Both the position numbers and the translations under genes were made by a program. The notes beneath the pieces were generated by a model, which saw only the letters and a list, made by a program, of their open reading frames with translations, was not told the origin of the DNA and made no database searches. Of a stretch of DNA of 64,000 nucleotides, positions 41,642-50,364 are shown one piece after another. The stretch spans positions 1 through 64,000 of the forward strand of contig CAYWXM010000053.1 in assembly GCA_964462595.1 (NCBI GenBank), read 5' to 3'. The DNA is from SURF-21 sp964462595. GTDB taxonomy: Bacteria > Actinomycetota > Geothermincolia > Geothermincolales > RBG-13-55-18. Position 1 is the stretch's first letter, and the number at the start of each line of letters is the position of its first letter.

Positions 41642-42700
41642 ATGAGCGTAAGGGTCTGCCACGAATGCGGGGTTCCGCGCCGCATCACCAGGGAGCATAC
41701 ATGGCTCGACAACGGCATAATAGTGGAGACGAAGAACCCCGATCGCCGCATGCTTTTTTTCGAGAGCGAGAACATCGTGGATCTTTTCCGCAACATCCAG
41801 GAGATCATCGGCATCGATATCGGACGCATCATCATCGAGAGCCAGCGCAGGTCCACCTATGACTACGTTGTAAGCCTGGTGCCTCCTTTGGTGAGGAAGA
41901 TTGCCGGCAAGGTCGGCCTGAAGATGCTGGCGAAGAACCTTATCGGTCTGACACGGCTGATGGGGTATGGCGACGCCAGCCTGACCTCTATAAAGCGCAA
42001 GGGCGGCGAGGACGACCACGTCGCGGTCACCATCCGCAATCCCTGGTTCCTGGAGTCTTTCTGCGGTTTGCTCTCGGGGGGGATGGAGGCGGTAACCGGG
42101 CTGGAATCGGATGCCAGCTACGAGGAAGTGACTCCTGATACCTATCTCATAACTACCCATATCTCCAGCCATCCCATGGAGCTTGCGGAGCGCCTGCAGC
42201 CGCGTGTCTATCAGCGCAAGGAGGGGAACCTGGAGCTGAGGAGATGTTCTTCCTGCGGGGGCCCGAAAGACCTCCAGGAGTTCGAGTGGAACATCGACGA
42301 AGGCACCATCTTGACCAGGTCGAACCACAGGCGGATGGTCTTCATGGGGCCGGAGGAATTCGAGCCCCTGTTCGACGAACTGGAGAACGAGCTGGGGAAG
42401 CATATCCCGGAGGTGGTCATCGAGGCGCAGAGGCGGTTCGTGACCGAGGGCTTCTATTCACGCGAGGACATCCGGCAGGAGGCCGATTTTCGGCGCCATT
42501 TCGCTTTGCGGGGGCTCGGAAACCTGCGGGAGATAGAGCTGGGCAGGGAGAGCCTGCATGCGCACCTGGAGAACCCCTGCATGGATCTGGTCGTAGTGGG
42601 CCTGCTCCTGGGTTTTTACGAGCTCGTCTTCCAGCATAAAGGAAAGGTAGAATGGGAGGTCAACCCCGCCGGCGACCTGGTCGTGGAGGTATCTTCCTGA
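41642..42700 (+). CDS. Unknown protein with internal duplication and two CxxC motifs
   Basis: A 352-residue protein built of two similar halves. Each starts with a knuckle (CHECG near residue 6; CSSCG near residue 202), followed by a Trp-x-x-(D/E)-x-G-x-I strand, an RRM(L/V)F element, an acidic FE-rich helix and (I/V)IE(S/A)QRR. In the first half a helical region and a STYDY segment follow; the second half ends with a beta hairpin. The fold may be related to V4R-like ligand-binding domains, but I cannot assign it. It is divergent from HMG-CoA reductase (210 bp between starts), which may indicate shared control. Confidence 0.7.
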   Translation: MSVRVCHECGVPRRITREHTWLDNGIIVETKNPDRRMLFFESENIVDLFRNIQEIIGIDIGRIIIESQRRSTYDYVVSLVPPLVRKIAGKVGLKMLAKNLIGLTRLMGYGDASLTSIKRKGGEDDHVAVTIRNPWFLESFCGLLSGGMEAVTGLESDASYEEVTPDTYLITTHISSHPMELAERLQPRVYQRKEGNLELRRCSSCGGPKDLQEFEWNIDEGTILTRSNHRRMVFMGPEEFEPLFDELENELGKHIPEVVIEAQRRFVTEGFYSREDIRQEADFRRHFALRGLGNLREIELGRESLHAHLENPCMDLVVVGLLLGFYELVFQHKGKVEWEVNPAGDLVVEVSS

Positions 42701-42781
42701 AGGCCCGCCCCGCAGGCAGATCTCCCCACCTTGAGCGGACCCCGAGCTATGCCATCACGGTGCCATATTTTTTGAAACGAC

Positions 42782-42813
42782 GATTGACGCGTCAATCACG
42801 ATGCCGATATTTA
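42782..42813 (+). promoter_or_regulatory. Promoter with a 16-bp palindromic operator over the -35
   Basis: GATTGACGCGTCAATC (42782-42797) is a perfect palindrome. It contains TTGACG (42785-42790), followed after 17 bp by TATTTA (42808-42813), so the operator covers the -35 box of a promoter 93 bp before the VOC gene. The palindrome has the form of TetR-family sites. Confidence 0.6.
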
Positions 42814-42905
42814 TCTAAATGTCGCGGTTTGAGGGATAATCGGAAGAGCGGAAGCCGGACCTGCCGCGGTTCGAAAGCCGAGCCGTCGAGAGAAAGGGGA
42901 GAAAG

Positions 42906-43445
42906 ATGCCTGCAGGCGATCTCCTGCGCATGCCTCGTCTCGCCCAGGTAGGGATCTATGTCAAGGACATGGACAGGGCGATCGAGCGATTCGAAAAGGT
43001 TTTTGGGATAGGGCCCTGGCTGGTCCTGACGGGAGAGACGGAATACTGCCTGGACCGCGGTTGCGAGGTGGTGGTAAAGGGCCGTATCGCCATGGGTTAT
43101 ACGGGCAGGATCCAGTTGGAGCTGATCAACATCCTGGAGGGCAACAACCTGTACCTGGATACACTCGGGGGCCTGGACGAGGGGCTGCATCACCTCGGGT
43201 TCGCCGTCGATAACCTGGAGGAGAGGCTTAAGGCCTGCCGCGAGGCCGGCATAGAGGTACTGCAGCGGGGTACGCTCAAACAACTCGGGATGACCATAGA
43301 CTACGCTTACCTCGACACGGTGGGTGAAGTGGGCCTGATACTGGAATTCATCCAGACCCGTTTCCTGGGCTTCAAGGCCAGCCAGGCGCCCTTCCTGATC
43401 AAGTTGCTGGCCAGGACGCAGAGGCGCTTCGGGTTTCCACGTTGA
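42906..43445 (+). CDS. VOC-family protein (glyoxalase/methylmalonyl-CoA epimerase-like)
   Basis: A 179-residue protein with paired beta-alpha-beta-beta-beta modules: LAQVGIYVKDMDRAIERFEKVFGIGPW at the N-terminus and LHHLGFAVDNLEERLKACREAGIEV in the second module. Probable metal ligands are a His in LHHLGF and Glu in IQLELIN and LILEFIQ. Epimerases of this family act on 2-methyl-branched acyl-CoA; other members are lyases or dioxygenases, so the reaction is open. It has a private promoter with a palindromic operator, so it is regulated on its own. Confidence 0.8.
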   Translation: MPAGDLLRMPRLAQVGIYVKDMDRAIERFEKVFGIGPWLVLTGETEYCLDRGCEVVVKGRIAMGYTGRIQLELINILEGNNLYLDTLGGLDEGLHHLGFAVDNLEERLKACREAGIEVLQRGTLKQLGMTIDYAYLDTVGEVGLILEFIQTRFLGFKASQAPFLIKLLARTQRRFGFPR

Positions 43446-43447
43446 AA

Positions 43448-43480
43448 CCGGCGACAGGCAATACGCCTGCCTGAAGCCGG
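43448..43480. terminator. Bidirectional terminator-like hairpin between convergent genes
   Basis: CCGGCGACAGGCA (43448-43460) pairs with TGCCTGAAGCCGG (43468-43480), apart from a central two-base mismatch, 3 bp after the VOC gene and 15 bp from the convergent DUF2177 gene. Confidence 0.55.
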
Positions 43481-43494
43481 GCTGCCGGGCAGTA

Positions 43495-43899
43495 TCAGGT
43501 AAAGAGGCGGGTAAGGGAGACCGCTATGATGCTCACCACTCCGGTGAGCGCCGCGCCCCACACCAGGTCGACGGCGGTTACCACTGTCGGCCACTCTTTC
43601 AAGGTGGCCTGGTTGGTGAGGTCGTAGGTGGCGTAGGCGATGAGCCCCAGGATCGCCCCCAGCCCGAAAACCTTGAGATAGCCCGTATCGTTGCTTACCG
43701 CCCTGACCACTACCAGGACCGTGGCCCCGAAGGCATAGATGAGGTAGAAGACGGCGGCCGGCGCGAGCCTCGGCTTGTCCGCCAGGAGCGAGCCTATGCG
43801 CGAGGCATAGAAGCGTTTGGACATGGTGAACAGCCACACGGAGTCTATGGCCAGCATGGGGATGAGGAAACAGAAATATCCGATGACGTACTCCTTCAT
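43495..43899 (-). CDS. DUF2177 membrane protein
   Basis: A 134-residue protein with four hydrophobic segments and the DUF2177 signature: LIPMLAIDSVWL near the N-terminus, then YLIYAFGATVLVV, GAILGLIAYATYDLTNQATL and WPTVVTAVDLVWGAAL. The DxxW and YDLTN motifs are diagnostic. Function in the family is unknown. It is the last gene of a minus-strand group with the DUF1295 protein and PlsC upstream, all membrane-lipid related. Confidence 0.87.
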   Translation of the reverse strand: MKEYVIGYFCFLIPMLAIDSVWLFTMSKRFYASRIGSLLADKPRLAPAAVFYLIYAFGATVLVVVRAVSNDTGYLKVFGLGAILGLIAYATYDLTNQATLKEWPTVVTAVDLVWGAALTGVVSIIAVSLTRLFT

Positions 43900-44002
43900 A
43901 ACATCACTCCTTACATCTCTCGTTTCTCTCCCGGAAGTCCGGGCACGGATTTACCGGCCTTGTCATCTGACCACCCGCCTTTCGGATGAGAACAACCCTT
44001 CC

Positions 44003-44803
44003 TCAACCAGACCTCTTGAACCAGGGCATGAACACGCTCGTCCGCCTCTTGTATTCTTCCCACCCCGGGGTCTTCTCCATCAGCCTCTCGGTCATGGGTA
44101 TCCCGGATACGAACAGCAGCATGCCGGTTATCACCATGGGGCCGATGACGCCGATCCATCCCCACGGCTGGTTGAGGGCGATGACGAAGATGCCCCACCA
44201 CATGGTCGCTTCGCCGAAATAATTCGGGTGCCGCGTGTACCTCCACAGCCCCTTGTCTATGATGATGCCGCGGTTCTCCGGTACCTTGAGGAAGGCGTCG
44301 AGCTGGTGGTCTCCGACGGTCTCGAAGAGGAAGCCGATCACCCAGATGGCCAGGCCGACGTAATCCGACCAGGCAAGGGTCTCCCTGATGCCGGACATGA
44401 TGATGAGCACGGGCGTCACGTTGAGCATGAGTATGATGCCCTGAAAGAGGAAGAGCTGGAAGTAGCTGCGCAGGACGAAGTACTTCCCCCACTCCTCGCG
44501 GAATTTAACGTAGCGCGGGTCTTCGCCCCGGCCCCGGTTGCGGCGGAATATGCGTATGCCAAGGCGCAGGCCCCACACCGTCACCAGCCCTGCGACCAGG
44601 AACTGCCGCGCCCCTATGGCGGACCCTTCCGGCCCGGCGGTTGCGTTTACGAGCAGCACCACCCAGGCCGTGACGATGAAGCTGGGCCCCCAGGCGATAT
44701 CCAGGATGCTGTTATCCTTGAGGATGGTGGCGATGATGAAAAGCAAAGTGAAATAACAGAAGGCGACTATCGCCGCGTAGAGTATGGTCTCCGGTATGTT
44801 CAT
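44003..44803 (-). CDS. DUF1295 membrane protein (steroid 5-alpha-reductase-like)
   Basis: A 266-residue integral membrane protein of the DUF1295 family, related to steroid 5-alpha-reductases and isoprenylcysteine methyltransferases. Features: DIAWGPSFIVTAW, the WGLRLGIRIFRRNRGRGEDPRY cytoplasmic loop, and the C-terminal GLWRYTRHPNYFGEATMWWG, a motif that binds NADPH or an AdoMet-like ligand in relatives, then PGWEEYKRRTSVFMPWF. It probably reduces or modifies a lipid. The start abuts the stop of plsC with its own AAAGGAG site. Confidence 0.88.
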   Translation of the reverse strand: MNIPETILYAAIVAFCYFTLLFIIATILKDNSILDIAWGPSFIVTAWVVLLVNATAGPEGSAIGARQFLVAGLVTVWGLRLGIRIFRRNRGRGEDPRYVKFREEWGKYFVLRSYFQLFLFQGIILMLNVTPVLIIMSGIRETLAWSDYVGLAIWVIGFLFETVGDHQLDAFLKVPENRGIIIDKGLWRYTRHPNYFGEATMWWGIFVIALNQPWGWIGVIGPMVITGMLLFVSGIPMTERLMEKTPGWEEYKRRTSVFMPWFKRSG

Positions 44804-45619
44804 CTATATTCTCCTTTCCTGCCGGGATCGTGGCTGTTCCTCGAGTCCCTTGCGTATGATCTCTCTCACGTCCGCCATCAACCTGTCGATCTCATCGTCG
44901 TCGTACTTCTCTATGCCCACCGGGGCGTGGATGCGCATGGTAGCGCGGCCGGGGAAAAGGTCGAGGGTCTTCGGCGGGAGGATCTTGCGGGTGCCGGTGA
45001 TGGTTACGGGAAGGATGGGAAGGTCAAGGTCACGTGCGAGGACGAACGCACCCCTCTTGAACTCGCCCAGTTCGCCGCTTCGGCTGCGCGTTCCCTCGGG
45101 GAGCATGATGATGGATGTGCCGCCCTTGATCTTCTGCCGCGCCCTTTCCAACGATTCATAGGCTTCTTTCGGGTTGGAGCGGTCGATGATTATATTGCCG
45201 CCCTTCTCGGTGGCGTAGCCGAACACCGGGTATTTTTTCAGCTCTTTCTTGATCACCCACTTGAGATCTATGCCGAGCCAGCCGAAGAGGACGAAGATGT
45301 CGTAGGAGCTCTGGTGGTTGGAGCATACGATGTAGGACTGGTCCCTGGCGATGTTCTCGCGGCCGATCACCGTCACCCGCATGGGGGTTATGAAAGCGTT
45401 GAAGTGCGACCACCACACGCCCGCTATGCGGTTGGCCATGCGATCGCCGGAGAGAAAGATGAGAACAACTCCAAGCCCGACGAAAAAGCAGGTGGAAAGG
45501 GCCAGCAAGGGAAGATAGACCAGCCACTTGTAGGGCTGGTAGAGCAGGTGCAGAAACCTGCTCCTGCCGCTCTTAACGCCATCTTTTTTGACGGCCGTAA
45601 CGGAAGCGGTTGCCTTCAA
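44804..45619 (-). CDS. plsC: 1-acylglycerol-3-phosphate acyltransferase (PlsC-like)
   Basis: A 271-residue membrane-bound acyltransferase. Two N-terminal membrane segments (about 25-60) are followed by VCSNHQSSYDIF, the HxxxxD catalytic motif, KWVIKKELKKYPVFG and LPEGTRSRSGELGEFKRGAF, the acceptor-binding block. It adds the second acyl chain to lysophosphatidic acid in phospholipid synthesis. The start is TTG 45619 preceded by AAGGGGG. It leads the plsC-DUF1295-DUF2177 group. A second PlsC homologue is at 53826. Confidence 0.88.
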   Translation of the reverse strand: MKATASVTAVKKDGVKSGRSRFLHLLYQPYKWLVYLPLLALSTCFFVGLGVVLIFLSGDRMANRIAGVWWSHFNAFITPMRVTVIGRENIARDQSYIVCSNHQSSYDIFVLFGWLGIDLKWVIKKELKKYPVFGYATEKGGNIIIDRSNPKEAYESLERARQKIKGGTSIIMLPEGTRSRSGELGEFKRGAFVLARDLDLPILPVTITGTRKILPPKTLDLFPGRATMRIHAPVGIEKYDDDEIDRLMADVREIIRKGLEEQPRSRQERRI

Positions 45620-45893
45620 AATCCCCCTTAAAGATCGCTCGGCCGACTATATCATCTAGCATATTTTACCCATAATCAGACATTTATGTTGTGTTATGGA
45701 TCAGGGGGCGCGTCGCCCGAAATACCTGTTGATAATGGGAAGCACGTTTTTCTTTTTCAACACTTTCCGCCCATAAATCCTTAACATTGCGATCTCAGAA
45801 TAAACCTGAGGGGCGCGGGTCACTTGCGTCCTGCGGGTCCGAAGGCATTAAATACTCTAGGTTGTTAAACCGTTTAGTCGTATATGGAGGCAC

Positions 45894-46517
45894 GTGTTGC
45901 GCAAGGCCCTGATGCTGGGTTTCACTGGCGCCTCGCTCGCCGCGGCTGCGGCTGCGAGTAGGTTGCGGCCGAGGCTTGAACTGCATCCAAGCGACTGGGT
46001 GCCTTACGAGGAGGGATCGTTGCAGCGCAGGTTGCGCAGCGTTTCCCATTTTCTGTACCATCTCAGGGAACTCGTGAGCGTGCAGTATCCAATATCCAGG
46101 GTCTTTTTCACCCTGGCTATCGACCCTGCGTTCCGCGAGCGCATCATGCTCGTCACCGCCTACGCCAACGATTGCTCGTGGTGACAGTTCGCTCACAAGC
46201 GATTCGGTCGGATCGCGGGCATGACGGAGGCCGAGATGCATAAGTTGGCGAGGCTGGACCCGCAGAAGCTGGACCCGCAGGAGTACACGGCACTGCGCTG
46301 GGTGCAGGAGACTCTCACGCGCATGGAGGGAGCTTCCGAGGCTGCGACCGCCGATTTCGAGCAAGCCTTCGACGAGCGCCAGCGCATGTATATCATAGCG
46401 ACCATGAAAGGGATGTATTTCTTCAACCTCGTCGGCAATACCTCGGTTTACCTGCTCCGGCGCCTCTTTGGACTAAAGGAAGAGCAGCCTGTATCCTGCG
46501 AGCTGAACTGGGATTGA
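45894..46517 (+). CDS. AhpD/CMD-like protein, probable selenoprotein (UGA read as Sec)
   Basis: One frame of 207 codons is interrupted only by TGA at 46182-46184 (codon 97). The TGA falls in Cys94-Ser-Trp-[TGA]-Gln-Phe-Ala-His101, where AhpD/carboxymuconolactone-decarboxylase-like proteins have CxxC...H. Both sides belong to one family: RERIMLVTAYANDCSW before and KRFGRIAGMTEAEMHKLARL after. A hairpin with a GGTC loop lies 22 nt after the TGA (46199-46216). CxxU forms of AhpD-like proteins are known among bacterial selenoproteins. Such proteins reduce peroxides with the Cys/Sec pair. Start GTG 45894 or TTG 45897 behind TGGAGG. If UGA is not recoded this is a pseudogene or a truncated 96-residue protein. 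Confidence 0.72.
46199..46216 (+). promoter_or_regulatory. Candidate bacterial SECIS hairpin
   Basis: GCGATT (46199-46204) pairs with GATCGC (46211-46216, one G-T pair) around the loop CGGTCG, which contains GGTC as in the E. coli fdhF element. The first loop G is 22 nt past the UGA, inside the 16-37 nt window reported for bacterial elements. A competing hairpin TCGCT/AGCGA (46189-46202) is possible. Confidence 0.6.
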
Positions 46518-46700
46518 TCCCGGCCTGTTGATCGTTGGCGCCGCCCCCGGACCCCAGTGATCCAAGACCTCGCCATGCCTGTTTCGTAGGCGACTTAGAT
46601 TAACGTGTTTTTCAGGTAAGCCAGATCAGGGGGTCGAGAGCCGAGGTTATAAACTCGCCTTACCGAGAGAGACCAGTTCTTTTTAGGGCGAGCGCAGCGG

Positions 46701-48290
46701 TCATACCGGGATGCCGGGTATCTGCATGCCGCTCAACGGTTCGGCGCCCGCGATGAGGTGCTCCGCGGCCCTCAGGCCGCTGAGCATGGCCGAGGGCACA
46801 CCCCCCAGGGCGAGCGAGGAGAAGGCCTGATAGCCGGCCATGTACAGGCCGGCGATGGGGGTGCGTATAAGCTCCACGGTATCGCTTTCCGTTCCTTCCA
46901 TATAATCCCATGACCAGCCGGCCACGGCACCTTCGCTCCTGCCGCCCCTCTCCTCGAAGGTGAGCGGGGTGGCCACGTCCATGTAGAGGACGGCTTCCTC
47001 CAGCCCGGGGACGAAGACCGCCACCTCCCCCACTAGAGCCCTGGCAAGCGAGATTTTGTATGCGAAGTACCCGGGGATCCTGCGCTTGCGTGCCGGCCTG
47101 AAACGCGCGAAGTGTCGGTAGGGCGCGGCGACGCGGATGACCAGAACCGCGCACCCCGCGGGAGCGAGGGGGGGATCGTCCATGGATAGAAGCGTGGCCT
47201 CAAGCTCCTCGCCCGCCAGAGCATGTGGGTCGATCTCCGCGGCATCCCAATCCGGCTCTTCGCCTTGCGGGGGATTTTCGCCCGAGCCCCTGCGATAGAC
47301 GATACGGCTGGCGCCATCAAAGGCCGAGAGGTCCACCCGGGAGGCGTCCAGACCCAGGCATACCTGGAGGTTGGAAGGAGCCTGCTTTGCGGATGAAACG
47401 GCCCGGCGAGTTTCCTCGGGGACGCCGCCTTTGCGTAGCAGGCAAAGAAACGTGGACTTGAAGTCGGCATTGGATATGACCGCACCGGCCTCCAGGCGGG
47501 TGCCGTCGCTCAGGAAGGCCCCCTTCGCTCTCCCGCCCTCGACGATTATACCCGCGGCCTCCGCTCTTAATAGCAGGCGACCGCTGCCGCTGGAGAAAAA
47601 GAGGGTATTTCTCTCCGCGGATTTATCTCCGGCGGATGCATCCCAACCCAGCCGGGACGCTAGCATATCGCCGATGCGGCGCATGCCTCCTGCGGGATAA
47701 TGTATCCCTTCGTCACAGAGGAGCGACCACATGGACGCCAGCAGGGCCAGGCCGGAGAACGGCTCCCGGCTGCCCATGCTTCCCAGGATGCGCCGCAGTC
47801 TCCAGTCCTCGATCGACCTGTCCAGGTATGCGGCTGCGCTGACGGAGTCCTCCTTGCGGGAACGTGAAGAGCCGTATTTTGCCAGGCGTTCCCGCAATGA
47901 GGATATCTCTTTCACGCGTCCGAAAAAATGGCTGATGGCGGCTTCCTCGCCTGGAAAGAGAGCGGCCAGAGCGGTGATCATGTCTCCGCGCGGGAGGGAG
48001 AGCGGGGCCTCGAGCCCGAAGGCACGCAGACGGTAATGCACGCGCCCGAGCGCCAGTTCTTCGTGCACGCCCACCTGCTCGAGCACGCGCTCGACCAACC
48101 CCGGATTGCTGAAACCCAGCGGCCCCATGGGGAAATCGAATCCCTTGCGGTGATAGATGTAGGCGGTGCCGCCGGGATGCGGGCCGGCTTCCACCACCAT
48201 AACCCGCAACCCCTCCTCGAGCAGGCGCGACGCCGACGTGAGCCCCCCAAGACCGGCGCCGATTACCAGGGCATCGTAATTTTCCGCCAT
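46701..48290 (-). CDS. Phytoene-desaturase-like FAD/NAD(P) oxidoreductase
   Basis: A 529-residue flavoprotein of the CrtI/carotenoid isomerase-like group. DALVIGAGLGGLTSASRLLEEG (about 6-27) and VVEAGPHPGGTAY form the FAD site; the C-terminus GLYMAGYQAFSSLALGGVPSAMLSGLRAAEHL closes it. It is twice the distance of a simple amine oxidase from the unit 2 enzyme in sequence. It might desaturate or isomerise an isoprenoid or other lipid, which would fit the HMG-CoA reductase in the region, but no carotenoid genes are present. Convergent with the selenoprotein gene. Confidence 0.85.
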   Translation of the reverse strand: MAENYDALVIGAGLGGLTSASRLLEEGLRVMVVEAGPHPGGTAYIYHRKGFDFPMGPLGFSNPGLVERVLEQVGVHEELALGRVHYRLRAFGLEAPLSLPRGDMITALAALFPGEEAAISHFFGRVKEISSLRERLAKYGSSRSRKEDSVSAAAYLDRSIEDWRLRRILGSMGSREPFSGLALLASMWSLLCDEGIHYPAGGMRRIGDMLASRLGWDASAGDKSAERNTLFFSSGSGRLLLRAEAAGIIVEGGRAKGAFLSDGTRLEAGAVISNADFKSTFLCLLRKGGVPEETRRAVSSAKQAPSNLQVCLGLDASRVDLSAFDGASRIVYRRGSGENPPQGEEPDWDAAEIDPHALAGEELEATLLSMDDPPLAPAGCAVLVIRVAAPYRHFARFRPARKRRIPGYFAYKISLARALVGEVAVFVPGLEEAVLYMDVATPLTFEERGGRSEGAVAGWSWDYMEGTESDTVELIRTPIAGLYMAGYQAFSSLALGGVPSAMLSGLRAAEHLIAGAEPLSGMQIPGIPV

Positions 48291-48476
48291 GCTGCGCTTC
48301 CTCCCGCCCGAAACCGCCGTTATCGCTTGCCACAGGCATTATTCCCGCCGGCCGGCACTTACATGCGGGCTCGCTGGCCGCCCTGGGATGCGGAAGTTAC
48401 CTTTACCTGCTCCGCCGCCCGGCGGATGCGGTGATACAATATGAAAACATGTACGGCCGAGCAAGGGGGTGTACGG

Positions 48477-50021
48477 ATGAACCGGATATCGAGGATACTG
48501 GCGTCTGCGGCGGCCTTGGGCGCGGCCTTCGCGGTGGCGGAGCCCGTGATCGAGGCCCGGCGTTTACGCAGCGAGAAAAGAAGCCCACAGGTGTGGGCGC
48601 CGGAAGCGGGGGAGGCGTTCGTGTTGAAGAACGCCGAGGTCGTGGACGTGCTCACCGGAACGGTTTTCCACAAACGTGGCATCCTGGTAAAGGACGGCAG
48701 GATAGAGGACATCCTCACCGAGAAGAAGGCCACCGCCATGGAGGGGGCCAAAGTGCTGGACGCGGCAGGCAGCTTTGTCATACCGGGGCTTATAAACGCC
48801 CACTGCCACATGATACTGACCTCGACCCTTACCTTCCCCCCCGACGTGCTCGCATCCATGGGGAGGCAGTTCGAACGCCACTTCGAGGAGTGCATAACCC
48901 ACGGCGTGACCACGGTGAGGGACGTGGGCACATTGCCGCTCCTCATGAGCCGTTACGTAGACCGTATCGAGTCCGGGGACTTGCTGGGTCCGAGGGTATA
49001 CCACGCCGGCTCATTCGTAAGGCCCCCGGGCGGGTATCCGGATTTCCTGCCCGCGTTTCCCTCCGGGCTATCGAGCAGGGTGGGCGACTTCGGCCTTTCC
49101 GTCAGGACGCCGGCGGAGGCTGGGGAGGCGGTGGAGAAGAACCTCGAGCTGGGGGCGAGCCTGATAAAGATAGCCCTGGACGACCATTCCCTCTTCGTGG
49201 GCCAGAAGAAGCTGCCCGTCCTGGACGACGCCTCGCTGCGGGCGCTGGTGGAGGCGGCACACGCGAAGGGCGTGAAGGTAACCGCCCACCACCGTTTTCG
49301 CGCCGGTTTCCTGCGCGCAACCGAGTTCGGGCTGGACGGCCTGGAACATCTGCCCGCCGACGAGGTGCTGGATGACGCGGAGGTCGAGGCCTTCGTGGCC
49401 GGCGACCGCTACATCGTCCCTACCGCCCAGGTGGGATGGGCCTTATGTGGCGAGAGCAACGGAGACCCGTATCTCGATTATCCCCAGGTTCGGCAGGCGC
49501 TGGCCAACAGGCTCGAGGTGGTGAAGGGCCTCTATCCCTGTCTCTGTGAGCCGGCAATATACAAGGCGCTGATGGGCTTCGAGAGAAGCTACCGCGACCC
49601 TTCCTACACGCAGAAGCGGCACCTGCTATTCACCCTGGAGACCAGGATCTTTACCGAGGCGCTGGTAAAAGGGCTCGAAAACCTGAACAAGCTGTATCAC
49701 GCTGGCGCCCTCATCGGTTGCGGGAACGACGGGGGGACGCCCCAGAGCTTCCCGGGTTTCCTGGGGCTGGAGATGGTCATACTGGAATCGTCATCGGACA
49801 TGAAACCCATAGATGTCATGCAAGCCGCGACCATAAACAACGCCCGCATCCTGGGCATGGAGGAGGAGCTGGGCAGCGTGAGTAAGGGTAAGCTTGCGGA
49901 CCTGGTGCTGCTGCCCGGGAACCCCCTTCAGAACATGGAGCACATATTACATCCCAGCGCAGTTTTTAAGCAAGGCAAGCTAGTTCATGCTACGCACAAT
50001 CCGGAGCTGATGCAGGCCTGA
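48477..50021 (+). CDS. Metal-dependent amidohydrolase
   Basis: A 514-residue amidohydrolase of the imidazolonepropionase-like group. A hydrophobic N-terminal segment (ILASAAALGAAFAVAEPVIEA) could be a membrane anchor or signal. The catalytic barrel begins with VIPGLINAHCHM (metal motif HxH), a Lys is in SLIKIALDDH, HHRFRAG gives further His ligands, and GCGNDGGTP supplies the last Asp. The C-terminal NNARILGMEEELGSVSKGKLADLVLL is typical. ATG 48477 has AAGGGGG seven bases upstream. The substrate, an amide or cyclic imide, is not known. Confidence 0.87.
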   Translation: MNRISRILASAAALGAAFAVAEPVIEARRLRSEKRSPQVWAPEAGEAFVLKNAEVVDVLTGTVFHKRGILVKDGRIEDILTEKKATAMEGAKVLDAAGSFVIPGLINAHCHMILTSTLTFPPDVLASMGRQFERHFEECITHGVTTVRDVGTLPLLMSRYVDRIESGDLLGPRVYHAGSFVRPPGGYPDFLPAFPSGLSSRVGDFGLSVRTPAEAGEAVEKNLELGASLIKIALDDHSLFVGQKKLPVLDDASLRALVEAAHAKGVKVTAHHRFRAGFLRATEFGLDGLEHLPADEVLDDAEVEAFVAGDRYIVPTAQVGWALCGESNGDPYLDYPQVRQALANRLEVVKGLYPCLCEPAIYKALMGFERSYRDPSYTQKRHLLFTLETRIFTEALVKGLENLNKLYHAGALIGCGNDGGTPQSFPGFLGLEMVILESSSDMKPIDVMQAATINNARILGMEEELGSVSKGKLADLVLLPGNPLQNMEHILHPSAVFKQGKLVHATHNPELMQA

Positions 50022-50034
50022 TTGCGGGCGTGCG

Positions 50035-50364
50035 TTGAAGAGGCGGTACTGCAAGCGTAAAACTTGGTGGTGCTACAGCCAGGGCGCGCCCATCGCCGTG
50101 CTGGGGGCGCTGAATTACCACTGCGTGGAGCATAACCTGATGGGGCTGGCACAGGATATCGACACCTCCAAGGTGGCCGTCTACCTGCTCACGGGGCAAT
50201 ACGATTTCTCCTGCCCGCCCATGCTCACCCGGATGCTGGCGGACGACATCAAGGGGGCGAAGTTCCAGGTGGTCGAGGGTATGGGCCATTTTCCCATGAG
50301 CGAGGACCCGGTGCGCTTCCGCGAATATATCCTGCCCATCCTGGACGAGATCCGTTCGCTCTAG
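50035..50364 (+). pseudogene. C-terminal fragment of an alpha/beta hydrolase
   Basis: A frame covering only the last third of an alpha/beta hydrolase: SQGAPIAVLGALNYHCVEH, LLTGQYDFSCPPMLTRMLA (the Asp loop) and VVEGMGHFPMSEDP (catalytic His). The oxyanion region is missing and the Ser nucleophile context is unclear. It has no start codon with a ribosome site. It is probably a deletion remnant. Its stop shares CTAG with the convergent SDR gene. Confidence 0.7.

Noticed and set aside
43817..45631. 604-codon frame on the plus strand
   Set aside because: It is antisense to DUF2177, DUF1295 and plsC, which have clear family motifs. Other long antisense frames (17273-18583, 39881-41329, 51910-53547) are rejected for the same reason.
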